Source of the DNA: an uncultured Clostridia bacterium | GTDB lineage: Bacteria; Bacillota; Clostridia; Christensenellales; UBA3700 | DNA: 34,465 bases | Reading direction: 5' to 3' | Assembly: GCA_944380395.1 (NCBI GenBank) | Contig: CALWHM010000019.1 | Location: 1 to 34,465, forward strand | Shown: piece by piece, positions 1 to 7,398 of the stretch | Layout of the letters: the number at the start of each line of letters is the position of its first letter | Position numbering within the stretch: the stretch's first letter is position 1 | Notes under the pieces: model-generated | What the model saw: the letters and a program-made list of their open reading frames with translations, nothing else | Told to the model about the DNA's origin: nothing | Databases searched by the model: none | Translations under genes and position numbers: made by a program

Positions 1-100
1 TCTTATTTTTACTATATCACATTTACCCTCCCCACCGTCAAGTTTTGATTAAGGTAAAAAAATCAAAACCCGCCGAAAATTTATACCAAAACGGCATAAT

Positions 101-240
101 CAATAACTATTTGTTATACAATCGCGCAAAGTGTCCACAAAAGTGGACAGCTCATAATAACAAACTATGCGCAAGTGTCCACTAAAGTGGACAGCGCGCA
201 CAATAACTAACACGCGCAGGTGTCCACAAAAGTGGACAAA
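101..240. repeat. Three tandem copies of a palindrome-containing ~45-bp repeat
   Basis: The core palindrome TGTCCAC-(A/T)AAA-GTGGACA occurs at 132-149, 176-193 and 221-238, so the starts are 44 and 45 bases apart. Each copy is preceded by a GCGCA-like stretch and, further upstream, by an ATAAC-type stretch, so the unit is an imperfect ~45-base tandem repeat rather than three isolated sites. The period is close to four helical turns, which would place bound dimers on the same face. No gene lies within it. It could be a multi-operator, an iteron-like array or part of a mobile-element end; the sequence alone does not decide. Confidence 0.8.
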
Positions 241-693
241 TACCTTATAATATAATTTTGTGCCTGCCCGTCACGACCAAGTATTATAAGACTTAACGCT
301 TACGCTTCACTTCACCCCTTTCCGTCCTAGCGGAAAAATCCGCACAGCGAATTTTATAGGTTACGCTCGCAAAAGCGTGGTTTTGCTTCGCTTGTATTAT
401 ATATTGAGGTGTATGAAGTAAGCGCGCGTACACCTAACAGGTGTATAACAGGTGTATAAACTATGAAAAATACCTTGTTAAACGCCGCAATAAAACGCAC
501 TGCTTTATCGCAGGGAGCTAATTATCACCGCTTTTTTACTTGCAACCAACAGCGCCGCAGAGAAGGCGTGTCAGACGAGGAAAGACCCATTTTTGCGACA
601 GGAGCGTACTCCTTGTACGTGACTTAGAAAAAATGGGGCTTGACAAAGTATCACGCGCCTTATATGCGGTGCCCTCGTGGGCGGAAAAAGCGT
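241..693. other. Gene-free region with hairpins, no convincing CDS
   Basis: I see no supported gene here. There is a hairpin GCGGA-AAAA-TCCGC near 330-343, an ACGCT/AGCGT hairpin near 363-378, and a 54-codon plus-strand ORF (463-627) that lacks a clear ribosome site and has an Arg-rich composition unlike a normal protein. A stretch near 600-622 contains the short inverted repeat GTACTCCTTGTAC. The look is that of a non-coding repeat or element remnant; its identity is unknown to me. Confidence 0.5.
429..456. promoter_or_regulatory. Operator-like inverted plus direct repeat
   Basis: TACACCT-AAC-AGGTGTA (429-445) is a perfect 7-bp inverted repeat, and the right half AGGTGTA is repeated at 450-456, giving direct repeats 11 bases apart. 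This is the form of a repressor operator with an extra half site. No dependable gene follows it, so the controlled unit is unclear. I cannot match the site to a named regulator. Confidence 0.35.
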
Positions 694-726
694 GAGAAAA
701 AATAACGAGAGGCTTGCCGCCTCTCG
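694..726 (-). terminator. Rho-independent terminator of the hprK operon
   Basis: Stem CGAGAGGC / GCCTCTCG (706-713 with 719-726) and a TTGCC loop. On the minus strand it is followed by a T-rich run (694-703). It lies just past the stop of the last minus-strand ORF at 767, where the uvrC-hprK transcript should end. A shorter T run on the plus side may allow some bidirectional use. Confidence 0.8.
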
Positions 727-766
727 GATATTTTTGAATTAGCGTTTTCCGCCTTTGTATAAACTT

Positions 767-940
767 CTACCAGTCTTCTTTGTGGGAAATCTTAATATCG
801 GTGTAAAACTCCTTGTATTTGCGTTTGAATTTTTCCGCGTCGGTTTCAAAGTTTTGGGCGTCTTCAAGGTCGCCTTCAAAGATCTCTTCGCAGTCCTCGT
901 CGTAGCGTTCGGCAAGGCGGGAGCGTTCAAGGTTATTCAT
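767..940 (-). CDS. Small acidic protein translationally coupled to hprK
   Basis: A 57-residue ORF starting MNNLERSRLAER. I chose the ATG at 938-940 because a strong ribosome site, GGAGGG, sits 8 bases upstream inside the end of hprK. A longer frame starting at 976 has no such support. The ATG lies one base past the hprK stop, so the two are probably coupled. The product is hydrophilic with an acidic middle (DEDCEEIFEGDLED, about residues 15-28) and a Lys/Tyr-rich end. It has no signal peptide or membrane segment. I do not recognise the family. The terminator immediately downstream supports it as the last gene of the operon. A competing minus-strand frame over 739-930 is a shadow rich in Lys and Thr. 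Confidence 0.65.
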   Translation of the reverse strand: MNNLERSRLAERYDEDCEEIFEGDLEDAQNFETDAEKFKRKYKEFYTDIKISHKEDW

Positions 941-941
941 T

Positions 942-1862
942 TTATTTGCCCTCCAACATACTTTGCAGGGCGTCAAAGCCCATACTTTGCAGGCGGAAAT
1001 TGCGCGCCGCGACTTCCGCGACTATGGCAAGGTTTCTGCCCGGCATTACGGGAAGAGTGAGCATTGGCACTTGCACGCCCAAAATTTCCCGCGACGCGTT
1101 CTTATTGCCAAGACGGTCGAACTTGACGTTTTCTTCCCACTTTTTCAAGTCGAGCACAAGGTCGATGTGCTCGCTGTTCAGAATGGCGCCTACGCCGTAC
1201 ATACGGCGCACGTCTATTATGCCTATACCGCGCACTTCCATATAAAATTTGGTCTTTTCGGGTGCGGTGCCGAGCAATTTGTCCGCAACGCGCTTGACTA
1301 TGACGGCGTCGTCCGCCACAAGGCGATGTCCGCGGTTGATTAGTTCAAGGGCGGTTTCACTCTTGCCCATACCCGAATCGCCCGTTATCAAAACGCCCAG
1401 ACCCGTTATTTCCATAAGCGTGCCGTGCACGCACTCCTCGGGGGCGAGCAATTCGGAAAGAAAATTGGACAAGGTAACGGACATACGCGTGGTGACCACC
1501 TGCGAAGCAAACAGCGGCACGCCGTAACGCGACGCTTCTTCCGTGAAGTCGGAATCGGGCATAATGCCGCGCGCGAATATCACGCCGGGCACCCTGCGCG
1601 ACAACAGGCGTTTGAGCGCGGCTTTTTTATCCTCCGGCGAAAGCGAACAAAGATAATAATTTTCCGCATTGCCTATAAGCTGCACCCTGCCCGCGCCGAA
1701 ATATTCGTCAAACCCCGCGAACATAAGTCCGGGACGGTTGACCATCATTGAGTAAAAAGTTATGTACTCCAACTCACTGACATTGATGACTTCCAGATCG
1801 CACGCCTTGCAAAAGTCTTTTATGCGCATACTCTTTGCGTCCACATGTTCTTCAGGTCTCAT
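942..1862 (-). CDS. hprK: HPr kinase/phosphorylase
   Basis: This is the bifunctional enzyme that phosphorylates HPr on serine and removes that phosphate, the central switch of carbon catabolite repression in Firmicutes. The 306 residues match the family's usual length. The N-terminal domain covers about 1-140. The kinase domain has the Walker A loop GDSGMGKS at 161-168, the VADDA motif at 182-186 and the HprK signature EVRGIGIIDVRR at 209-220. The ATG at 1862 lies one base after the stop of the upstream HAD gene, with GGGGAG as ribosome site, so it sits in one operon with that gene and uvrC. A 57-residue ORF follows after one base. Its presence implies PTS/HPr-based catabolite control, which would be expected to influence the rhamnose cluster in this window, although I did not find a clear cre site. 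Confidence 0.97.
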   Translation of the reverse strand: MRPEEHVDAKSMRIKDFCKACDLEVINVSELEYITFYSMMVNRPGLMFAGFDEYFGAGRVQLIGNAENYYLCSLSPEDKKAALKRLLSRRVPGVIFARGIMPDSDFTEEASRYGVPLFASQVVTTRMSVTLSNFLSELLAPEECVHGTLMEITGLGVLITGDSGMGKSETALELINRGHRLVADDAVIVKRVADKLLGTAPEKTKFYMEVRGIGIIDVRRMYGVGAILNSEHIDLVLDLKKWEENVKFDRLGNKNASREILGVQVPMLTLPVMPGRNLAIVAEVAARNFRLQSMGFDALQSMLEGK

Positions 1863-1863
1863 A

Positions 1864-2676
1864 TCACATCTCCCCGTATTTTTCTATTACCCATGCGACG
1901 AAATCTTCGTCGTTGGTCACGCCCACTTCGTCCGCAATCGCTTTGAGCGCGGGCATTGCGTTGCCTGCGGCTATGCCCAGCCCCGCGAACTCCAGCATAG
2001 ACGCGTCGTTTTCCGAATCGCCCAAGGCTATCACTTCGCTTTTGTCCACGCCGTATTTTTCGCATATGCGCTTTATCGCTGCGCCCTTGTTTATGCCGCG
2101 CGGCAATATCTCCACCACGCTTTTGTGCGAACGGGTGAAAACCATCTCTCCGCCCGCAACGCTCCTGCCGTACTCCAAAAATTCTTCCGTGTGCTCGGGC
2201 ATCATAAGCGAAAGAATTTTTACGGGACGTATGCCGTTTTTCTCCACGTACTCGGAAAGCGGCATATCCGTGCTGTAATAGGGCACGCCGCAAATTTGGC
2301 AGAAATAGTCCACGTATTCACTGGGACGGGCGCAATTGCACTTATCGTCAAAATAGCACAATGTTTCGCAATAGTCCAGCTTTTCCAAGGCTTTGAGCAA
2401 AAAAACCGCCTTGTCTGTGGGAATGGAGTTCAGATAGAGCGGCTTTCCGCTGTCCAAGTCGTAAATGCCTCCGCCCTGATAGACCACCGCCTCACCGTGC
2501 AGTCCCAATTCCGCCGCGCGCGGACGCACCGCGGAGAACAGCCTGCCCGTGACAAGCACGAACTTTCCGCCTTTTTTTACGTATTCCGCCACCGCCGCCT
2601 TTACTTTTTCCGATACGGTGTTATCCGAACGGCTGACGGTGCCGTCAAAGTCACTGAAAATAATTTTATATTTCAT
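1864..2676 (-). CDS. Cof-type HAD-superfamily phosphatase
   Basis: A 270-residue haloacid dehalogenase-type hydrolase of the Cof/YidA subgroup, which dephosphorylates sugar phosphates, nucleotides or flavin phosphates in the cytoplasm. Motif I is DFDGT at about residues 9-13, with the nucleophile and acid Asp residues. The TGR motif is at about 44-46. A conserved Lys lies in GINKGAA near 194-200, and motif IV is GDSENDASML near 219-228. The region between is the C2-type cap with several Cys residues. The length is normal. The gene lies 54 bases downstream of uvrC and one base upstream of hprK, so it is probably co-transcribed with both. The exact substrate cannot be read from sequence. Confidence 0.92.
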   Translation of the reverse strand: MKYKIIFSDFDGTVSRSDNTVSEKVKAAVAEYVKKGGKFVLVTGRLFSAVRPRAAELGLHGEAVVYQGGGIYDLDSGKPLYLNSIPTDKAVFLLKALEKLDYCETLCYFDDKCNCARPSEYVDYFCQICGVPYYSTDMPLSEYVEKNGIRPVKILSLMMPEHTEEFLEYGRSVAGGEMVFTRSHKSVVEILPRGINKGAAIKRICEKYGVDKSEVIALGDSENDASMLEFAGLGIAAGNAMPALKAIADEVGVTNDEDFVAWVIEKYGEM

Positions 2677-2730
2677 ATGTGCATTGTACCGCGCGCAGGC
2701 GGCGTTGTCAAGCGTTTGCGTTTTTAGACG

Positions 2731-4635
2731 TTATTCTTCTTCTCCGTTATAATATTCGTACACGCTCTCCGCCGCCCGTCTGTTCACCACCTGCATTAGT
2801 TCGGGCACGGTGGCTTGCCTTATCGCGGCAATCGTGCCGAAGGATTTGAGCAGCTTTTTTGCGTTTACCGCGCCCACGTTGGGTATGTCTTCCAAAGAAG
2901 AGCGGCGCATTCGCTTGCCGCGCGTGTTTCTGTGGAAAGTGATGGCAAAGCGGTGCGCTTCATCGCGTATGCGCTGCAAAAGTTTGAGCGCGTACGAATC
3001 GCGCGGCAATATGACGGGCTCACTTTGATGAGGCACGAACACCTCTTCCTCGCGCTTGGCAAGGGAGATAAAGTTTATCTTCTCGCTCCACTTCCCCACC
3101 GCCTCCAAAACGGACGAAAGCTGACCCTTGCCGCCGTCTATCACGATAAGGTCGGGCATAGAGTTGAAGCTCACGTCCTGCTTTTGCGGCAAGTCCGCGC
3201 AATTGTTTTCACCTTCAAACTCTTCTTCTTTACCGACTTTTTCCTCTTTATTTTCTTCCTCTTCCAAGTGCGCAAGGCGGCGGGAGAGCGCCTCCTGCAA
3301 GCTGGCAAAGTCGTTATTGCCCTCCACTTCCCGGATATGGAACTTGCGGTAATGTCCGCGCGCGGGTTCGCCGTTTATGAACACCACCATCGAAGCCACT
3401 TTGTCCGTTCCCGAAACGTGCGAAATATCGTAACACTCCATTCGTGCGGGAATGCGCGGCAGGGACAGCAATTCGCCCAACTGCATCATAGCGCCCACGG
3501 TCATATTGTCATGTCTTTCGCGTACGGACAGCGATTTTTCCAAAAAGTCCTTGGCGTTGGACTGCGCCATATCCGCCAGCTGACGCCTCACGCCCTGATG
3601 GGGACAGAGCACGTTCACCTTTTTGCCCTTTAAGCCGGAGAGATATTCCGCCATGGCTTCCTCATCGTCCAGCGGAAGCGACGTGACCACCTCGTCCGCG
3701 ATGTATCCCACCTGCGACGTGTAACGCGAAATGTAGGCGGATAAAGCGCTCTTTTCATCGGGGGAAACATCCTCTATCACCTGCTTGTCCCCGCCCAGCA
3801 ATTTGCCGCCGCGCACGAACAGCACAGCCGCCACCGTGTTCAAGCCGCTGGACGCTATGGCAAACACGTCCATATTCAAGTCCTTGGGCAGCGCCGTCAC
3901 CTGCCTGCGCACCAATTTATCCAGCACGTCCAGCTTCTGCTTGTAATAAAGCGCCTGCTCGTAGTCCTCGCGCTCGGATGCCGCCTGCATACGGCTTTTG
4001 AGCATATCCTCGACTTTTTTATCGTTGCCGCTCAAAAACGACACGACTTCATCCACTTGCTTTTTATACTCTTCCCTGCTCACACTGCCCGTGCACGGAG
4101 CCAAACACCTGCCGATATGATAGTTAAGGCAGGGGCGGTGCGACGGCGGCACTTTGCCCATATTCAGACTGCACGAACGCAGAGAAAACGCCGAATATAT
4201 CAGGTCCGTAATGTCCTTGCTCGAAATGCCCTGCATATACGGACCGAAATACTTCGCGCCGTCCGCTTTGAGTTTTCTGACCACTTCCACGCGTGGAAAA
4301 TCCGCCTTTACGTCTATGCGTATGAACGGGTAACTTTTGTCGTCTTTGAGCAGAATGTTGTAAGGCGGCTTGTGCTGTTTTATCAAATTGTTTTCCAAAA
4401 CAAGCGCTTCCACTTCGTTGCGCGTAAGGATATAATCGAACGTGTAAACTTTGGACACCATGCGCGCGACCTTCTCCGTCTTTACGCCCGCGTTGAAATA
4501 TTGGCTCACCCTGTTTTTGAGAACTTTGGCTTTTCCGATATACAATATCTGCCCGGAACAGGAATACATAATGTACACTCCGGGCGATGAGGGAAGGTCT
4601 TTTATCTTTTGGCGCAAAATATCGTTCATATACAT
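2731..4635 (-). CDS. uvrC: Excinuclease ABC subunit C
   Basis: UvrC makes both incisions flanking a DNA lesion in the UvrABC nucleotide-excision complex. The 634 residues carry the GIY-YIG nuclease domain near 14-95 (PGVYIMY, LYIGKAK), the UVR helical hairpin near 205-240, the RNase H-like endonuclease (CYDISHVSG; LIVIDGGKGQ; DEAHRFAITFHR), and a C-terminal helix-hairpin-helix pair (IPNVGAVNAKKLLKSFG). A low-complexity Glu/Lys-rich insertion lies between the two halves of the C-terminal nuclease and looks like a surface loop. The ATG at 4635 is preceded by GGTGG; a second ATG two codons on is also possible. The pairing uvrC-...-hprK on one strand is common in Firmicutes. Confidence 0.97.
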   Translation of the reverse strand: MYMNDILRQKIKDLPSSPGVYIMYSCSGQILYIGKAKVLKNRVSQYFNAGVKTEKVARMVSKVYTFDYILTRNEVEALVLENNLIKQHKPPYNILLKDDKSYPFIRIDVKADFPRVEVVRKLKADGAKYFGPYMQGISSKDITDLIYSAFSLRSCSLNMGKVPPSHRPCLNYHIGRCLAPCTGSVSREEYKKQVDEVVSFLSGNDKKVEDMLKSRMQAASEREDYEQALYYKQKLDVLDKLVRRQVTALPKDLNMDVFAIASSGLNTVAAVLFVRGGKLLGGDKQVIEDVSPDEKSALSAYISRYTSQVGYIADEVVTSLPLDDEEAMAEYLSGLKGKKVNVLCPHQGVRRQLADMAQSNAKDFLEKSLSVRERHDNMTVGAMMQLGELLSLPRIPARMECYDISHVSGTDKVASMVVFINGEPARGHYRKFHIREVEGNNDFASLQEALSRRLAHLEEEENKEEKVGKEEEFEGENNCADLPQKQDVSFNSMPDLIVIDGGKGQLSSVLEAVGKWSEKINFISLAKREEEVFVPHQSEPVILPRDSYALKLLQRIRDEAHRFAITFHRNTRGKRMRRSSLEDIPNVGAVNAKKLLKSFGTIAAIRQATVPELMQVVNRRAAESVYEYYNGEEE

Positions 4636-4729
4636 ATTTTACCACCAAACGCGCTAACGCGCAAGGGAATTGCGCCGCGCCGTGAAAAGCGGCTTTTCAA
4701 ACTTTTTTGTCTATTATGCGCGCCTATAC

Positions 4730-5083
4730 TTACGCGCCCTGCGTAAAAACGCGCTCCGTCCCCACGTTCAGCACGCTTTCTATAGCGGGATCTGAAAGAC
4801 TGTAATAAGAAGTTTTGCCTATCTTTCTGCAAGTGACCATGCCCTTGTCCTTCAACAGTTTGAGCTGGTGCGACGCCGTGGTCTGATGTATCCGAACGAC
4901 CATGGCGATGTCCCCCACGCACATATCGCCCAAAGCAAGCGCGGACAATATCTTTACCCTGGTGGGGTCCGCGCACACGGCGAAAAATGCCGCAAGCGCC
5001 TCTGCCTGCTCGTTGCTGGGCATATAGCTGCGCAGCAGCCGCTCCCTTTCAAAACTTATGTATAAACTCTCCTGCGCGTTCAT
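4730..5083 (-). CDS. ArsR/SmtB-family transcriptional regulator
   Basis: A small winged-helix DNA-binding repressor. The core ADPTRVKILSAL, then the recognition helix HQTTASHQLKLLKDKGMV and the beta-wing CRKIGKTSYYSLSD, are typical of ArsR proteins. The alpha-3 region reads DMCVGDIAM and keeps only one of the two cysteines of the classical ELCVCDL metal site, so metal sensing by that site is doubtful. The start is uncertain: three ATGs (5125, 5107, 5083) lack a good ribosome site. I chose 5083, giving 117 residues, the common family length. It lies 94 bases upstream of uvrC on the same strand and back to back with a small Cys-rich ORF. No metal transporter is adjacent, so its target is unknown. 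Confidence 0.85.
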   Translation of the reverse strand: MNAQESLYISFERERLLRSYMPSNEQAEALAAFFAVCADPTRVKILSALALGDMCVGDIAMVVRIHQTTASHQLKLLKDKGMVTCRKIGKTSYYSLSDPAIESVLNVGTERVFTQGA

Positions 5084-5170
5084 ACCTATATTATAAGGCT
5101 GTGACATGCGCGGGTTTTGTCGCATATTACGGTATTGACGAAAAATTTGCGGAAAAGCGGGGAATCAACC

Positions 5171-5350
5171 ATGAATAATTCTGTGTTTGCCATATTGCTT
5201 CTGCTCACCTTGGGCACCGGAACGTGCTCGGGAGAAAACTGTCCTCCGCCCAACTCCTGCGATCCGCTGAGTCTGGCGCTGTGCTGTATGATGTTCTCTT
5301 CATGCGTGGGGAGCAGATATACTCCGCTTTCCTTCACCTGCGCGCAGTAA
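5171..5350 (+). CDS. Small hydrophobic Cys-rich protein
   Basis: A 59-residue ORF. The start at 5171 has a GGGG-containing site about 9 bases upstream. Residues 4-20 form a hydrophobic helix (VFAILLLLTLGTG). A short polar Cys/Pro stretch (GENCPPPNSCDP) follows, and then a second hydrophobic Cys-rich segment (LSLALCCMMFSSCVG). This suggests a membrane peptide or hairpin with six or seven cysteines. A well-formed terminator overlaps its stop codon, which argues that the ORF is transcribed as its own unit. I see no confident promoter. Homology is unknown to me. It faces away from the ArsR gene, which might control it. Confidence 0.5.
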   Translation: MNNSVFAILLLLTLGTGTCSGENCPPPNSCDPLSLALCCMMFSSCVGSRYTPLSFTCAQ

Positions 5351-5376
5351 CGCACGGACAAGGCGGTTACTTTTTG
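5346..5376 (+). terminator. Terminator overlapping the stop of the small Cys-rich ORF
   Basis: Stem AGTAAC / GTTACT (5346-5351 with 5366-5371), extended by GC pairs, and followed by a T run on the plus strand only. The TAA stop of the ORF lies in the left arm. The right arm runs into the last bases of the convergent membrane-protein gene. Confidence 0.6.
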
Positions 5377-5918
5377 ACTATTTTTGCGACCAAAATGCAC
5401 TCGTTTTTGAACACCCAGCGCATAAACGGATCGTAAATGCAGAATACGACAAAGCATACGCCCCATATGATATAGAACGTTACTTCATACTTGTTGCCGA
5501 AAATGTTTATTGTGTTTATCACCAGCCCCATAAGCTCCCAGCACGCCCAGAACATAAGCGCGTAATAGCCTATCTTGATAACGGTGATGACGATTATTTT
5601 CAACGCCTTGGGCAGTTTTTCGACTTTATAAAACTTGAAGTCCAAAAGCCAGGAAAGTATGGCGTAAGACCCGAACAGCATTATAAAGGGCAAGGCGTTT
5701 ATGTTTACTATTAAAAATCCTATTAAAGAAGAAACGACAAATGACATTATCGCGCCCTTCCACATCCCCTTGGTGAGCGGAATATTGATTGCTAGGGCGG
5801 CTATTATATTGAGCGCTATGGTCAGCGCGTCCACATACGCCTGCGCCACCACCGCGATAACGGCTATCGCGGCGGACACGGCGGAAAGCGCTATTTCATA
5901 TGAATAACGCTTTTTCAT
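5367..5918 (-). CDS. Integral membrane protein of unknown function
   Basis: The 183 residues contain about five or six hydrophobic segments (roughly 8-27, 33-50, 56-73, 74-92, 105-127, 140-160) with short loops and a positively charged end. There is no signal peptide beyond the first helix and no catalytic motif that I recognise. The ATG lies 3 bases past the stop of the J-like gene without a ribosome site of its own, so it is probably translated by coupling. It is the last gene of the trpS-DUF5685-J-like operon, and this placement suggests that it may anchor or work with the Cys-tailed protein. It resembles small ECF-substrate-component-like membrane proteins in size only. Confidence 0.85.
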   Translation of the reverse strand: MKKRYSYEIALSAVSAAIAVIAVVAQAYVDALTIALNIIAALAINIPLTKGMWKGAIMSFVVSSLIGFLIVNINALPFIMLFGSYAILSWLLDFKFYKVEKLPKALKIIVITVIKIGYYALMFWACWELMGLVINTINIFGNKYEVTFYIIWGVCFVVFCIYDPFMRWVFKNECILVAKIVKK

Positions 5919-5921
5919 TTT

Positions 5922-6548
5922 TTAACAGCAGGGAATAAGATCTCCGCCGCAGCACTCGCACAGACAGTCGCAGCAAATGAGCGTGCTGCAAGTATTGCAG
6001 CATGCGCTTGCGGTAGCCGCATTGCCTGCCGCCTGAGCGTCCGGACGGGCGTATCCGCCGCGCCCCTGCGCCGACTGCTGCTGAGCGTTTGCATTGTTGA
6101 TGGATTCGGTGAGCCTGTTCAGCGTGTTTTGATATTTTGCGTTGCCGGGGTCCAACGCAACGGCAAGTTCAAGCTGTTTTTTGCTCTCTATGTGCCAATT
6201 GCGCTTGTAATAAATGACGGCTTGCATATAGTGCCACTCCGCGTCGCGCGGCTCTATGGCGTCAAGCTGTTTTTGCGCTTCGTTTATCTTGCCCTGCCTT
6301 ATCAGATCTTCCACCATACCGTAAGTGCCGCCGAAATTATCGTACGACACGCGCTTGTTCAGATCTTCCATACAGTCGCTGTACGCGCGCTCCAGCTCCG
6401 CAAGTTTTTTGGAAGCTTCCATACCCACTTCACCCTCTTCAAACAGCTTGGCTTCGTATTGCTGTTTTAGGTCGTAGTAGGCGTTATCTATCTGCTCCTG
6501 AGTTGCGTCATCTTTCAATCCCAGAATTGAATAAGGACTTTTTTGCAA
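5922..6548 (-). CDS. J-domain-like protein with TPR and Cys-rich tail
   Basis: 208 residues in three parts. Residues 4-62 resemble a DnaJ domain (YSILGLKDDATQEQIDNAY) but lack the HPD tripeptide needed to stimulate DnaK, so a canonical co-chaperone role is unlikely. Residues 75-150 are TPR-like helices. The last 26 residues hold 11 cysteines in CC and CxC pairs (CDCLCECCGG) and could bind metal or be lipidated or disulfide-linked. The start is TTG at 6548, chosen because GGAGG lies 8 bases upstream. It overlaps the end of the DUF5685 gene by 41 bases. A membrane-protein gene follows after 3 bases. The family and operon partner appear conserved in Clostridia from memory; the role is unknown. 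Confidence 0.85.
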   Translation of the reverse strand: MQKSPYSILGLKDDATQEQIDNAYYDLKQQYEAKLFEEGEVGMEASKKLAELERAYSDCMEDLNKRVSYDNFGGTYGMVEDLIRQGKINEAQKQLDAIEPRDAEWHYMQAVIYYKRNWHIESKKQLELAVALDPGNAKYQNTLNRLTESINNANAQQQSAQGRGGYARPDAQAAGNAATASACCNTCSTLICCDCLCECCGGDLIPCC

Positions 6549-7398
6549 TCTTATTTCCTCCGATAATCGTTTTGGCGGTAGCGGGCAAGCCGTACCAGAT
6601 TATATTTGTCAGCACGCCCTCATACAAAGGCGTGGATATTTTGTCAAACGCGTTCATTATCGCGCTTTGGCAGGCGTTGAAGATAAAGTTCAGCTCCTGC
6701 TCTTTGTCCTTTATAAATTTTTCGCGCGAAGAAAAGTCGTATCCCGCCAAAAAGGGGTTGTAAGCGCCCTTTTTATCGTCCTTTTCCAGATCGTCGACGG
6801 CGTCTATAAGATACACCCATCTGCCCAGATTGTACAGCAGCTCACCTATATCCTCCGTAAACTTCTCCGCAAACACTTCGCGCCCTATCTCGCGCATCAT
6901 AACCGCGAACGGGTGCGCGACGCGGTCTATCTCCGCGCAGTTTTCCTTCTCCAGCTTGCGCAGCTTTCCGTATTGTTCCTTGCACACTTCGTCCGAATGC
7001 GGCAGACGTGCGCGCGATTTTTTATAGTGGCGGCGCAGTATGACTTTATCCAAAAATCCCCTGCCCGCGCCGCTTTTGTCTATCACGTCGTCTTCAAGTT
7101 TGTAGTGCATAAGTATATTGTTCGCGTCTATGCACCTGTCCGTAAGCTCGTCCCTGAGCGCGATCGTCTTTTTGCGCAGCGGGTTGAGCACGCAAACCTG
7201 ATTATCCAGCTGCTTTTCCCTGCCGTATACGCTGTGCAGCAATACGTCCAGAAAAGTTATGTCGTAATTGGTGGTAAAGCGCATTATCTGAGAGCACTTT
7301 TTTCCCACGCTCTTGCAGTATCCGCAATAGAACGCGCGGTACATTGCAAAGTCCTTTACGAACATATCGGGCTTGTCTATTATCACATACCCGTACAT
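6508..7398 (-). CDS. DUF5685 family protein
   Basis: A 296-residue protein matching the DUF5685 pattern: an N-terminal YGYVIIDKP-type start, a conserved CGYCKSVG cluster (Cys 25, 28 and 35), a central LPHSD region, and an Asp-rich helix VYLIDAVDDLEKD near 192-206 followed by KKGAYNPF. The Asp-rich helix recalls the metal-binding helices of all-alpha isoprenoid synthases, but this is only a resemblance. There are no membrane segments or signal peptide. Its ATG overlaps the trpS stop by one base (TAATG), so translation is coupled. It also overlaps the J-like gene downstream. The biochemical function is unknown. Confidence 0.88.
   Translation of the reverse strand: MYGYVIIDKPDMFVKDFAMYRAFYCGYCKSVGKKCSQIMRFTTNYDITFLDVLLHSVYGREKQLDNQVCVLNPLRKKTIALRDELTDRCIDANNILMHYKLEDDVIDKSGAGRGFLDKVILRRHYKKSRARLPHSDEVCKEQYGKLRKLEKENCAEIDRVAHPFAVMMREIGREVFAEKFTEDIGELLYNLGRWVYLIDAVDDLEKDDKKGAYNPFLAGYDFSSREKFIKDKEQELNFIFNACQSAIMNAFDKISTPLYEGVLTNIIWYGLPATAKTIIGGNKIAKKSLFNSGIER

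Noticed and set aside
101-240. CRISPR array
   Set aside because: Only three units, gaps between palindromes of about 27 bases that are themselves partly conserved, and no cas genes.
1762-2727. 321-codon plus-strand ORF over the HAD gene
   Set aside because: It is the antisense of a well-supported phosphatase, is rich in His, Arg and Tyr from codon complementarity, and has no ribosome site. The same holds for other long plus-strand frames over uvrC, fucO, GH78 and GH3.
5086-5466. 126-codon minus-strand ORF
   Set aside because: It overlaps the supported membrane-protein gene and the small Cys-rich ORF, and has no ribosome site or recognisable domain.
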